The notes beneath the pieces were generated by a model. It worked only from the letters and a program-made list of their open reading frames with translations. It searched no databases and was not told the DNA's origin. The translations under genes were made by a program, and so were the position numbers. Source: Bacteroidota bacterium (GTDB taxonomy: Bacteria > Bacteroidota > Bacteroidia > Bacteroidales > JAADJA01). From it: a DNA stretch of 28,780 nucleotides. Below are positions 1 to 7,095 of the stretch, piece by piece. Location: NCBI GenBank assembly GCA_024278155.1, contig JAJRTT010000331.1:1-28780 (forward strand), given 5' to 3'. The first letter of the stretch is position 1. The number at the start of each line of letters is the position of its first letter.

Positions 1-37
1 CATTATCACATTAAAACATTTGTACAATAAACAATCC

Positions 38-186
38 GTAACTAATCAGTCCAGCAATAAAGTGAGATGAAAATTTTTGAAATAATTTGCTTTTTTATTG
101 ACACACCCCTTGTTCCCCTCTCAAAAGGGGAGTTTTTGGTAATTATTTCAAAAATTTTCAAAACATAACCTTTACTGATCAGTTAC
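38..186. repeat. Nested inverted-repeat element upstream of pyrI
   Basis: Two sets of inverted arms are nested. The inner arms 68-87 and 141-160 are exact 20-base reverse complements (AATTATTTCAAAAATTTTCA on the right). The outer arms 38-50 and 174-186 match at 12 of 13 positions. Between them sits a C-rich/G-rich hairpin around 113-132 (CCCCT facing AGGGG). AATCC occurs just outside both outer arms (33-37 and 190-194), which could be a target duplication, though the right copy is separated by three bases. The shape is that of a non-autonomous mobile element or a long-stem transcribed hairpin; which of these is not known. Confidence 0.6.
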
Positions 187-224
187 TATAATCCTTAAAA
201 ATCACAACCACAAACATAAAAACC

Positions 225-692
225 ATGTCTGCAAACGAAACGAGGAAAGAACTGAAAGTATCCGCAATCGAAAACGGGACAGTTATTGATCACATCCCGG
301 CCGATGTTGTGTTTCAGGTAATCAATATCCTCAACCTAAACAATATCAGGAACCAGTTGATGGTCGGGACCAACCTCGACAGCAAAAAATTGGACAAAAA
401 AGGCATCATCAAGGTGAGCAACAAATACTTTGAGAAAGATGAGATCAACAAGATTGCCCTGATCGCCCCAACAGCTTCACTCATCGTAATAAAAGACTTC
501 ACGGTGGTATATAAAGAAAACGTTGAAGTTCCCAACACGGTGGACAAAATCGTGAAGTGCATCAACCCAAACTGCATCACCAACCATGAAAAAGTGCCCA
601 CACAGTTTTCGGTAGTTGACAAAGATGATTTGAGCTTGCTTTGCCATTATTGCGAGAAAACAACAAAAAAGGAAAATTTCAGTTTTATTTAA
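225..692 (+). CDS. pyrI: Aspartate carbamoyltransferase regulatory subunit PyrI
   Basis: PyrI is the non-catalytic subunit of aspartate transcarbamoylase. It binds CTP/ATP and, through a zinc domain, holds catalytic PyrB trimers together in the cytoplasm (family knowledge). The 155-residue product is the usual length. The N-terminal nucleotide-binding domain occupies about residues 1-100, and the C-terminal zinc domain has four cysteines at C112, C117, C140 and C143 in the canonical CX4C...CX2C spacing. The start is the ATG at 225. pyrB, usually directly upstream, is not within the 224 bases before it; a repeat element lies there instead. The stop codon (690-692) is almost joined to the start of pbpC. 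Identification is firm; separation from pyrB cannot be judged beyond the window edge. Confidence 0.95.
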   Translation: MSANETRKELKVSAIENGTVIDHIPADVVFQVINILNLNNIRNQLMVGTNLDSKKLDKKGIIKVSNKYFEKDEINKIALIAPTASLIVIKDFTVVYKENVEVPNTVDKIVKCINPNCITNHEKVPTQFSVVDKDDLSLLCHYCEKTTKKENFSFI

Positions 693-693
693 A

Positions 694-3075
694 TTGAACT
701 CACGGGCAAAATCAAAAACGCACAGTAAACGTAAAATCACATTTTACATATTCTTGGTTATTGCCCTTATTGCCTATTGGTTTTGCCTGCCCAAACAACT
801 TTTCAACGACCCGGCCTCCACGGTCATAAACGACCGGAACGGGATTCTGATCGGGGCAAAAATCGCGGATGATGGCCAATGGAGGTTTCCTCAAAGCGAT
901 TCCGTCCCTTTTAAATTCAAGACTTCCCTCCTGCAATTTGAAGACAGGCACTTCTATCAACATCCCGGTGTAAACTTGATTTCCATTTTTCGTTCTTTCT
1001 ATCAAAATATCCAATCCTGGAAAATCGTGAGCGGCGGTAGTACGCTCACCATGCAGGTTATCCGATTGTCAAGAAAAGGAAAACCTCGGAGTATTTATGA
1101 AAAAACCCGGGAGATTATCCTTGCAACACGTCTTGAACTGACATCGACAAAAGGGGAAATCATTTCACTTTATGCTTCCCATGCGCCTTTTGGTGGAAAT
1201 GTGGTGGGTTTGGAAGCAGCTTCCTGGCGGTATTTCGGACACAACCCCGAAGAGCTTTCCTGGGCCGAATCGGCCACCCTTGCCGTTTTGCCCAACGCCC
1301 CCTCGCTTATTTATCCGGGAAAAAACCATGTACGCTTGCTAAGGAAAAGGAACAAGCTCCTGACCCGGTTATTGCAAATTGGGGAACTTGACACTCTCGA
1401 ATGTGAACTTGCAAAAGCCGAACCCCTTCCCAACAAGCCATTGGCGCTGGAACAATCGGCACCGCACCTTTTAAGCCGGGTTTATCAAAGTGCCAAAGGC
1501 AAAAAGACAATAACGACCCTTGATTATCCCACACAAAACCAGGTTTCCGAAATCATTGAAAACCATCACGCCCTGTTAAAATTCAACCAGGTCCATAATG
1601 CGGCGGCCATCGTTATTGAGGTGGAAACGGGATATGTGCTGGCTTATGTGGGAAACACAAAAAACCCCGGCCATCCAGAACATGCGGGCGATGTGGATAT
1701 TATCCGGGCGCACCGTAGTTCGGGAAGTATCCTGAAACCCATTTTGTATGCGGCCATGCAGGAAGACGGCGAAATCCTCCCCAACACCCTGATCCCCGAC
1801 ATACCGGCCTTCTATGGCGGTTATTCCCCGAAAAACTTCGACCTGAAATATTCCGGGGCCGTTCCCGCTTCCAAAGCCCTTTCACGCTCTCTCAATGTCC
1901 CGGCGGTAAGGATGCTAAAGCAATATGGTTATCCCCGTTTTTATCATCTGTTGAAAAAGCTTGGGATCAAAAGCCTTAACCATCCCCCCGACCATTATGG
2001 ACTATCGTTGATCCTCGGGGGTTCAGAAGTTTCGCTTTGGGAACTGGCCGGCATTTATTCCAGTTTCAGCAGGGTACTGAACCATTATTACAAAAACCAG
2101 GGGCTCAATGATGAAATGGATTGGAGGATGCCCGGTTTCGAAAAACAAATGGAGGTTGATAAGGGAAAACAGGAATTGAACGCCGCCTATCTTTTAAGCC
2201 CTGCTTCCATCTGGCTCACCTTTAACGCCCTCCTTGAAGTTAACCGACCTGAGGAATTAAGTGGTTGGAAATCTTTTTCCTCTTCCGAAAAAATTGCCTG
2301 GAAAACCGGGACCAGCTTTGGTTTCAGGGATGCATGGGCCGTTGGGATTACTCCTGAATACGTTGTGGCAGTCTGGGCCGGGAATGCCGATGGCGAAGGG
2401 AGGAGCGGACTGACCGGGGTTTCGGCAGCCGCACCGATCATGTTCGACATTTTCAATATCCTCCCCAATAAAACCTGGTTCGACCCACCTTATGATGAAA
2501 TGTCGAAAGTGATTGGCTGCCGCCAGAGTGGCCACAGGGCTTCTTCCATTTGCGAGCCCGTTGATACGGCATGGATCCATTCCAAAGGTAAAAAAACCAC
2601 GGCCTGTCCCTACCACCAACTCATCCATCTTGACAAAACCAAAAGCTACCGTGTAAACAGTAACTGTTACGATCCGGGCGAAATGGAACATACCCCCTGG
2701 TTCGTCTTGCCCCCGGTCTGGGAGTGGTATTACAAAACCGGCCATCCGCTTTACCGTCCGCTCCCGAAATGGTTGCCGGGATGCGAAAAAGATATTTCAG
2801 GAAACCCAATGGAGTTTATCTATCCCGCCGGGAACACAAAACTCTATGTCCCTGTTGAATTGGATGGCAGCCCGGGCAGTATTGTTTTTGAAGCGGCCCA
2901 TCACAACGAAAACGCAATTATCTATTGGCATCTCGATGAAGAATATTTAGGGCTTACCCGCCAACCCCATCAACTTTCCATTCAACCGAAAGGAGGAAAA
3001 CACCTGCTCACCCTTGTGGACGACCAGGGGAATGTATTGAAAAAATGGATCAGGGTTTTAAAGAAAGTTCATTGA
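694..3075 (+). CDS. pbpC: Penicillin-binding protein 1C (bifunctional transglycosylase/transpeptidase)
   Basis: A class A penicillin-binding protein that polymerises and cross-links peptidoglycan at the outer face of the inner membrane. The 793 residues show a TM anchor at about 15-33; the GT51 glycosyltransferase with EDRHF (E83), GGSTLTMQ (114-121) and a second glutamate (E140); the transpeptidase with SxxK at 345-348 (SILK), SxN at 399-401 and KTGT at 537-540; and the C-terminal BiPBP_C beta domain at about 700-790 that marks PBP1C. Length is typical. No ATG fits: reading opens at TTG 694, one base after the pyrI TAA, so translation is probably coupled to pyrI. PBP1C is often beside an alpha-2-macroglobulin gene; here its partner is pyrI. 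Confidence 0.93.
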   Translation: MNSRAKSKTHSKRKITFYIFLVIALIAYWFCLPKQLFNDPASTVINDRNGILIGAKIADDGQWRFPQSDSVPFKFKTSLLQFEDRHFYQHPGVNLISIFRSFYQNIQSWKIVSGGSTLTMQVIRLSRKGKPRSIYEKTREIILATRLELTSTKGEIISLYASHAPFGGNVVGLEAASWRYFGHNPEELSWAESATLAVLPNAPSLIYPGKNHVRLLRKRNKLLTRLLQIGELDTLECELAKAEPLPNKPLALEQSAPHLLSRVYQSAKGKKTITTLDYPTQNQVSEIIENHHALLKFNQVHNAAAIVIEVETGYVLAYVGNTKNPGHPEHAGDVDIIRAHRSSGSILKPILYAAMQEDGEILPNTLIPDIPAFYGGYSPKNFDLKYSGAVPASKALSRSLNVPAVRMLKQYGYPRFYHLLKKLGIKSLNHPPDHYGLSLILGGSEVSLWELAGIYSSFSRVLNHYYKNQGLNDEMDWRMPGFEKQMEVDKGKQELNAAYLLSPASIWLTFNALLEVNRPEELSGWKSFSSSEKIAWKTGTSFGFRDAWAVGITPEYVVAVWAGNADGEGRSGLTGVSAAAPIMFDIFNILPNKTWFDPPYDEMSKVIGCRQSGHRASSICEPVDTAWIHSKGKKTTACPYHQLIHLDKTKSYRVNSNCYDPGEMEHTPWFVLPPVWEWYYKTGHPLYRPLPKWLPGCEKDISGNPMEFIYPAGNTKLYVPVELDGSPGSIVFEAAHHNENAIIYWHLDEEYLGLTRQPHQLSIQPKGGKHLLTLVDDQGNVLKKWIRVLKKVH

Positions 3076-3230
3076 ACAATTACCGCAATGGATTGCCACC
3101 GCTTTTCCCTTCGTGAACGATTCAGGGAGAACTGAAAAGTGTTCTGTCCAGGGAACAGGGGAAACCAATTGGAGATCATCAAGCTTTGTTTGCGCCCCAA
3201 TACAGTTTCAGGGCCCAACAGGAAAGCCTA

Positions 3231-3419
3231 TCAGGAAAGCATGCCTTTCTCGCAAATCCTGTAGCCTTTGGAATTGTAGCCTGTCCTGATAATGTTTTTC
3301 CCAAGACAGGCCGAAAGCCCCTGCCATTTACAATTGATGTTCCGGCAATGCTGTAATCCATTGATCTGGATTCCCTGGCATTCTTCTTCTGAAATATGCG
3401 ATAGATTGACCCTTTTCAT
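3231..3419 (-). CDS. Small cysteine-rich protein, unknown
   Basis: A 62-codon frame from ATG 3419 with an AGAGG-type ribosome site about 7 bases upstream and a TAAATTTG -7 element at 3441-3448 on the same strand. The product has five cysteines (CQGIQ, HCRN, NCKW, ACLGK, ICEK) and a basic, Gly/Asn-rich C-terminal half (KNIIRTGYNSKGYRICEKG), suggesting a small metal-binding fold. I do not recognise the family. It is divergent from the HDAC-family gene, and both sets of start signals lie in 3420-3527. A frame of 60 codons at 3179-3361 in another register looks like a shadow. Coding status rests on composition, ribosome site and promoter, not on a known homologue. Confidence 0.5.
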   Translation of the reverse strand: MKRVNLSHISEEECQGIQINGLQHCRNINCKWQGLSACLGKNIIRTGYNSKGYRICEKGMLS

Positions 3420-3440
3420 TTTGAACCTCTTTTTGACCAC

Positions 3441-3448
3441 CAAATTTA
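3441..3448 (-). promoter_or_regulatory. Putative -7 promoter element TAAATTTG
   Basis: Matches the Bacteroidota TAnnTTTG box on the minus strand, 21 bases before the ATG of the Cys-rich ORF. No TTTG at the expected -33 distance. Confidence 0.4.
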
Positions 3449-3514
3449 TCTGAAAAACCAAAAAGAATGATTATAAATTATCTCTTTTTTCCCTTATCTG
3501 AGAATTGTTTTGCT

Positions 3515-3522
3515 TAACTTTG
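3515..3522 (+). promoter_or_regulatory. -7 promoter element TAACTTTG of the HDAC-family gene
   Basis: Exact TAnnTTTG match ending only 5 bases before ATG 3528. Transcription should begin at or a few bases before the start codon, so the mRNA is predicted to be leaderless or nearly so. It also rules out the TTG at 3510 as the start, because that lies upstream of this box. Confidence 0.55.
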
Positions 3523-3527
3523 AACAC

Positions 3528-4415
3528 ATGAAAATACTTTTTAACAGCAAATCCTTGCATCACAATATTGATAGTGAAGCCGAAGGGCAATACCGGATCA
3601 AATCCTTCCCCGGAAATGTGGAAGAAACGGATTATAATGGCGAAGGATTCATTACCCTTGTCCATTCTGAAAGCCACAATAACCGCATCAAGAATGCTTG
3701 TATGAACAATGAAATTGCAGCAGAGGTACCACTTTCAGCAACAAGTTATGATGCAGCCATTTCAGCAGTCGGCCTTGCCGTTAAAGCTTCTGAACAAAAT
3801 GATTTTGCCGTGATCCGTCCGCCGGGCCACCATGCCGGACGGGAGAGGGCTGCCGGGTTTTGCCTTTTCAACAACATTGCCATTGCCAGCCAAAAATTGG
3901 TGAACGAAGGAAAAAAGGTTTTCATTTTCGATTTTGATGGCCATCATGGTGACGGCACACAATCCATTTTTTACGGATCCGATCAGGTATTTTATTCTTC
4001 GGTCCATCAGGCTTATGCCTATCCCTATTCAGGATTTGAAAACGAAACAGGTGAGGGAAAAGGGAAAACTTTCACACTAAATATCCCGCTTATTTCAGGA
4101 AGCGGTGACAAAGAATTTTTTGAAGCTTTGGACAAAGCCATAAGTGCTGCGAGAAAGTTCCAACCAGATGTTATTGGAGTTTCAGCAGGTTTTGATGCCT
4201 ACCACAAAGACCGCCTGCTCGGTTTGAAGTTTTCGGCCAAAGCTTATTACGAATGTGGTTTCAGGTTGCGCCGGGCCTTTCCCCACATTTTTGCGGTTTT
4301 GTAAGGCGGCTACCACGACGATATCAAAAAATGTGTGGAATATTTCGTGGACGGCGTGAACGTGGGCGCACGGCCACAAAAAAACAGTTTTGACGATATG
4401 ATGTCGGTGGGTTAA
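3528..4415 (+). pseudogene. Histone deacetylase / acetoin-utilization family amidohydrolase, interrupted by in-frame TAA
   Basis: Zinc-dependent deacetylase of the arginase/HDAC fold, acting on acetylated proteins or polyamines (substrate unknown). From ATG 3528 the frame shows the catalytic His pair in RPPGHHAG (H101, H102), the zinc ligands in DFDGHHGDG (D135, D137, H139) and SAGFDAY (D223). The frame meets TAA at 4302-4304 (codon 259), directly before GGYHDD. The family motif there is LEGGY, so TAA replaces an expected glutamate codon (GAA to TAA, one base). Reading continues in the same frame for another 36 residues to TAA 4413-4415, giving the family's usual length of about 295. All catalytic residues precede the stop, but the truncated product would lack the GGY segment that shapes the active-site loop. 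Either a recent nonsense pseudogene, a sequence error, or a readthrough product. Confidence 0.85.
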
Positions 4416-4426
4416 TAAAAATGCCT

Positions 4427-4516
4427 ATCACAGATTGAATCTGTGATGGAAAAAGACACAAACAGTTTCCAACTGTTTTGCCATTTTTAATAAACAAGAA
4501 AGTCACATACTTTCTT
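4427..4516. repeat. Cluster of three short palindromes (REP-like)
   Basis: Three consecutive hairpins fill the gap after the HDAC-family gene. First: 4427-4436 and 4438-4447 (ATCACAGATT / AATCTGTGAT, one-base centre). Second: 4460-4467 and 4471-4478 (AAACAGTT / AACTGTTT, three-base loop). Third: 4496-4503 and 4509-4516 (AAGAAAGT / ACTTTCTT, five-base loop). All arms are exact. Paired palindromes of this kind resemble REP units mobilised by RAYT transposases, and a RAYT remnant exists in this window; the link is inference. Confidence 0.65.
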
Positions 4517-4538
4517 AGTGTTTGAATACTTAAAGTTC

Positions 4539-5055
4539 AAAACTTCAAGCGACAAGGTGTTTTAAAAATGATGGAGAAACATAAAAATGAACATTAGATT
4601 CAACATAGATTTAAAGAAACATGAACATTTCAATGAATTTGTGTGTAAAGAATTCGTAAATAATTTCTCAAATTACAATGTTTCTTGTCTTTCTGATCTA
4701 AATAAAATTGTTCTCAAAAGAAAGCAATCAATACCTGCACATCATGGACATAATGTTAGGTATGATTTTAATCCCATAAAGTATTTTGAGATAAAGAGAA
4801 AGATCGATAAAATACAAATTCTTGTTAATATTAATCCTTTATTATTTACCCTTATGATATTTTCAATTGTTTTTACTTCATTTTTTTTCTTATTTGAGCT
4901 TAATATTTATTACCTAGCATTCTTGATAGTAGTTGCATACTCGATAACAATACTAGTCTTTATTAAAAAATTAATTCATAGTATTGATTTTGTTTTAAAG
5001 GTGTTTGGATTGTAGGAATCATACCCGCCTTCGTCGGGCAGAAAAACTTCAAGCG
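4539..5055. repeat. 13-base direct repeat flanking the orphan membrane gene
   Basis: AAAACTTCAAGCG occurs at 4539-4551 and again at 5043-5055, bracketing the A+T-rich ORF 4587-5015. The repeat may mark the limits of an inserted segment; a chance match of 13 bases within 500 is unlikely but not excluded. Confidence 0.45.
4587..5015 (+). CDS. Hypothetical two-TM membrane protein
   Basis: A 142-residue product that I do not recognise. Start ATG 4587 has GGAG at 4573-4576. The N-terminal 80 residues are soluble and charged, with a HHGH stretch at 52-55; two strongly hydrophobic segments follow at about 84-104 and 108-126, separated by a very short turn, so a helical hairpin is likely. The coding sequence is much richer in A and T than its neighbours, uses many AAT, ATT and TTT codons, and is bracketed by a 13-base direct repeat; both suggest recent acquisition. 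No partner gene is adjacent. Confidence 0.7.
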   Translation: MNIRFNIDLKKHEHFNEFVCKEFVNNFSNYNVSCLSDLNKIVLKRKQSIPAHHGHNVRYDFNPIKYFEIKRKIDKIQILVNINPLLFTLMIFSIVFTSFFFLFELNIYYLAFLIVVAYSITILVFIKKLIHSIDFVLKVFGL

Positions 5056-5084
5056 GCCAGTGCTGCAAGGGAAAAATTAAGAAA

Positions 5085-5816
5085 TCAAGAACACCGATCA
5101 GGAAAATCACTGATTATTCCGTCCACGCCCATATCTTTCATTTTTTGGATATCTTCCAATTCGTTAACCGTCCAGACAAAAACCGTTTTCCCTTCCCGAT
5201 GTGCTTTTTTCACAAAAACCGGACTGGCATTTTTGTAATGGATATTAAATGAATCAATGAACCCGTATTTTGAAAAACCAAAACGGTTAAACTTTGTGTC
5301 AAACTGGATGGGGAGTCCATTCATTTTCCAAACCAATAATTTATGAAGGTGGATTTTGCTATCCAATTGATGAACCCGGAACAGCACATCATCACGGAAA
5401 CTTTGGACAATACACCGGCCATGGGCTTTGTGTTTTTGGATCAAGTCAACTATTTTCTTTTCAATTTCAGGATAAACCGAATTTCCATCTTTAATTTCAA
5501 TGAGCAATTCAGCCTTTCCTGAAACCAATTGAATTACCTCTTCCAAAGATGGGACAGGCTCGAACCCATCAAATCCTTCAAAACGTGATCCGGCATTGAA
5601 TTTTCGGATCTCATCAAAATCCATTTTGCCCACCTCCCCTTTTCCATCTGTGGTACGATATAAATCTTTATCGTGCAATACAATCACAACCCCATCCTTC
5701 GACATTTGCACATCAATCTCAACCATATCCACCTTCAGGTCAATGGATTTTTTTATACTTATCAGGGTATTTTCGGGCAGATACCCGGCAGCTCCCCGAT
5801 GGCCGATTATTTTCAT
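5085..5816 (-). CDS. Glycerophosphodiester phosphodiesterase (cytoplasmic, UgpQ-like)
   Basis: Hydrolyses glycerophosphodiesters from phospholipid turnover to sn-glycerol-3-phosphate and an alcohol. The 243-residue product carries the GDPD signature at its N-terminus: HRGAAGYLPENT with H6 and R7 and the following E15-N16-T17, then EIDVQMSKDGVVIVLHD with E33, D35 and the second catalytic H48. The C-terminus keeps the family's GVDGIISDFPD segment. No signal peptide is present, so it is expected in the cytosol, like UgpQ rather than periplasmic GlpQ. Start ATG is at 5816. It is monocistronic and divergent from the small membrane gene at 5881. Confidence 0.93.
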   Translation of the reverse strand: MKIIGHRGAAGYLPENTLISIKKSIDLKVDMVEIDVQMSKDGVVIVLHDKDLYRTTDGKGEVGKMDFDEIRKFNAGSRFEGFDGFEPVPSLEEVIQLVSGKAELLIEIKDGNSVYPEIEKKIVDLIQKHKAHGRCIVQSFRDDVLFRVHQLDSKIHLHKLLVWKMNGLPIQFDTKFNRFGFSKYGFIDSFNIHYKNASPVFVKKAHREGKTVFVWTVNELEDIQKMKDMGVDGIISDFPDRCS

Positions 5817-5865
5817 TTCCCAGAATTTAAATCAGAAAAACGGAAAGATTCAAAAGATTGTTTTT

Positions 5866-5873
5866 TACTTTTG
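5866..5873 (+). promoter_or_regulatory. -7 promoter element TACTTTTG
   Basis: Exact TAnnTTTG match ending 7 bases before ATG 5881; predicts a very short leader for the small membrane gene. Confidence 0.5.
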
Positions 5874-5880
5874 CAAAATA

Positions 5881-6135
5881 ATGAAAATAACGATTGTTGC
5901 CATATTGATTTTTATTTTAAATATCCCTTTTGGGTATTGGCGGGCGAATGTCAAAAAACTTTCACTTCAATGGTTTTTGTCCATCCACATTCCCATCCCT
6001 TTTGTGGTTTTTTTGAGGATCGTGAGCAAAATCGGATTTGCCCTTTATTCTTATCCTTTATTTATTGTGGCTTTTTTCGGGGGACAATACCTCGGGAAGA
6101 TCATTTTTCAACATTTGAAACTTAAAAAAGATTAG
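5881..6135 (+). CDS. Small integral membrane protein, unknown
   Basis: An 84-residue protein of three hydrophobic segments (about 3-20, 30-48 and 52-72) with conserved-looking features NIPFGYWR and HIPIPF and a basic tail ending KLKKD. The same frame is open further upstream (from 5596), but that part lies antisense to the phosphodiesterase gene. The -7 box at 5866-5873 fixes the start at ATG 5881. I recognise the general pattern of a short, widely occurring hypothetical membrane protein but no function. It is convergent with the nickel-permease gene. Confidence 0.7.
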   Translation: MKITIVAILIFILNIPFGYWRANVKKLSLQWFLSIHIPIPFVVFLRIVSKIGFALYSYPLFIVAFFGGQYLGKIIFQHLKLKKD

Positions 6136-6381
6136 GTGATTAGTTCTTGCCTGGTGATGGATTGTTGGAGGAATTGCATCAACGGGTAAATGATTCAAGG
6201 CTTGAATGATTGAATGCTGGAATGCCTATAATATGCAAAACTTTAATCCCGCAGGTAAAGGGCCATTTATAACTTCTCATTTTATTCGCACATAGAAGCA
6301 TTCTCGCATTGAAGCATTGGCCATGATACTTAAATTATTATAATTTTATTTTCCTCTAATTTGGTGGCTGAACGAATAAAA
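6136..6381. other. Convergent intergenic region with degenerate GAATG/ATTGAA words
   Basis: No gene is seen. The stretch repeats short related words (TTGAATGATTGAATGCTGG near 6202-6220, AAGCATTCTCGCATTGAAGC near 6296-6315), resembling the intergenic repeats at 20181-20207. No clear terminator. Confidence 0.4.
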
Positions 6382-7080
6382 CTACAATCCCATGAGAATC
6401 GCAATCCCACTCAACAAAACAATTGCCCCTGCCAATACATGTGTCCAGCGTTCCAGTTTCCCAAACCGCACCAGGTTTATCCCATAAACAGCAACCAAAA
6501 CAACGCCCAGCATAGTGGCTATGGTAACAATGGCAAAAACCACCGTGATAAAAACCATCCCGGACGTACTGTGTTCCGCAGCCGGATACATCAATATAGG
6601 TATTAATGGCTCGCAGGGGCCCAGGACAAAAATGGTAAATAAAATCCAGGGGGTGATATTTTTCTTGTGTACGTGGTCGTGTTCATTATGATGGCCATGT
6701 TCGTGCACATGTACTGTCCCATTGTTATGAATGTGTGGATGCTTATGGGGCTTGTTAAGGATGGCCCTTCTCAATCCCCAGATAAAATAAACCAGTCCAA
6801 ACAAAACAAAAGCCCAGGCCGCAATATTCCCGCGGACACCTTCGAACATTTCAAGTTTGCCAAGGGCCAAACCAAAAGCCACGCCCACAAGCCCCAAAAC
6901 GACAGAACTTCCCACATGGCCAATACCACATAGAATAGTTACCCAAACGGTTTTGAACATCGTCCACTTACGTGCTTTCGCCATAAAAATAAATGGCAGG
7001 TAATGATCGGGGCCCAACAAAGTATGAAAAAAACCAATGGTGGCAGCCGTTCCTGCAAGTAATACTAATTCGTTCGACAT
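6382..7080 (-). CDS. His-rich nickel/cobalt-type permease (HupE/UreH/RcnA-like)
   Basis: Polytopic inner-membrane protein of 232 residues with about six hydrophobic segments. Near the N-terminus HTLLGPDH (H19, D25, H26) resembles the HX4DH metal motif of nickel/cobalt permeases; GPCEP (154-158) lies in the fourth segment. Between the two halves is a loop (about 112-138) of alternating histidines, typical of NiCoT/RcnA/HupE-type carriers. The gene begins 15 bases after the TonB receptor gene and is certainly co-transcribed, with nikR upstream, so nickel uptake from the periplasm is the best reading. A sulfite-exporter/UreH-type annotation would also fit the fold. The product is intact, unlike the two genes upstream of it. 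Confidence 0.85.
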   Translation of the reverse strand: MSNELVLLAGTAATIGFFHTLLGPDHYLPFIFMAKARKWTMFKTVWVTILCGIGHVGSSVVLGLVGVAFGLALGKLEMFEGVRGNIAAWAFVLFGLVYFIWGLRRAILNKPHKHPHIHNNGTVHVHEHGHHNEHDHVHKKNITPWILFTIFVLGPCEPLIPILMYPAAEHSTSGMVFITVVFAIVTIATMLGVVLVAVYGINLVRFGKLERWTHVLAGAIVLLSGIAILMGL

Positions 7081-7095
7081 AATAAACTTTTTTAA

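Noticed and set aside
3179..3361. 60-codon minus-strand frame
   Set aside because: Overlaps the better-supported Cys-rich ORF in another register and has no start signals.
5025..5041. CCCGCC...CGGGC hairpin after the orphan membrane gene as a terminator
   Set aside because: The stem is short and imperfect and lacks a T-run on either strand.
5561..5580. GGCTCGAACCC-like string as a tRNA T-loop
   Set aside because: It lies inside the phosphodiesterase coding sequence with no acceptor or anticodon stem around it; no tRNA was found in the window.
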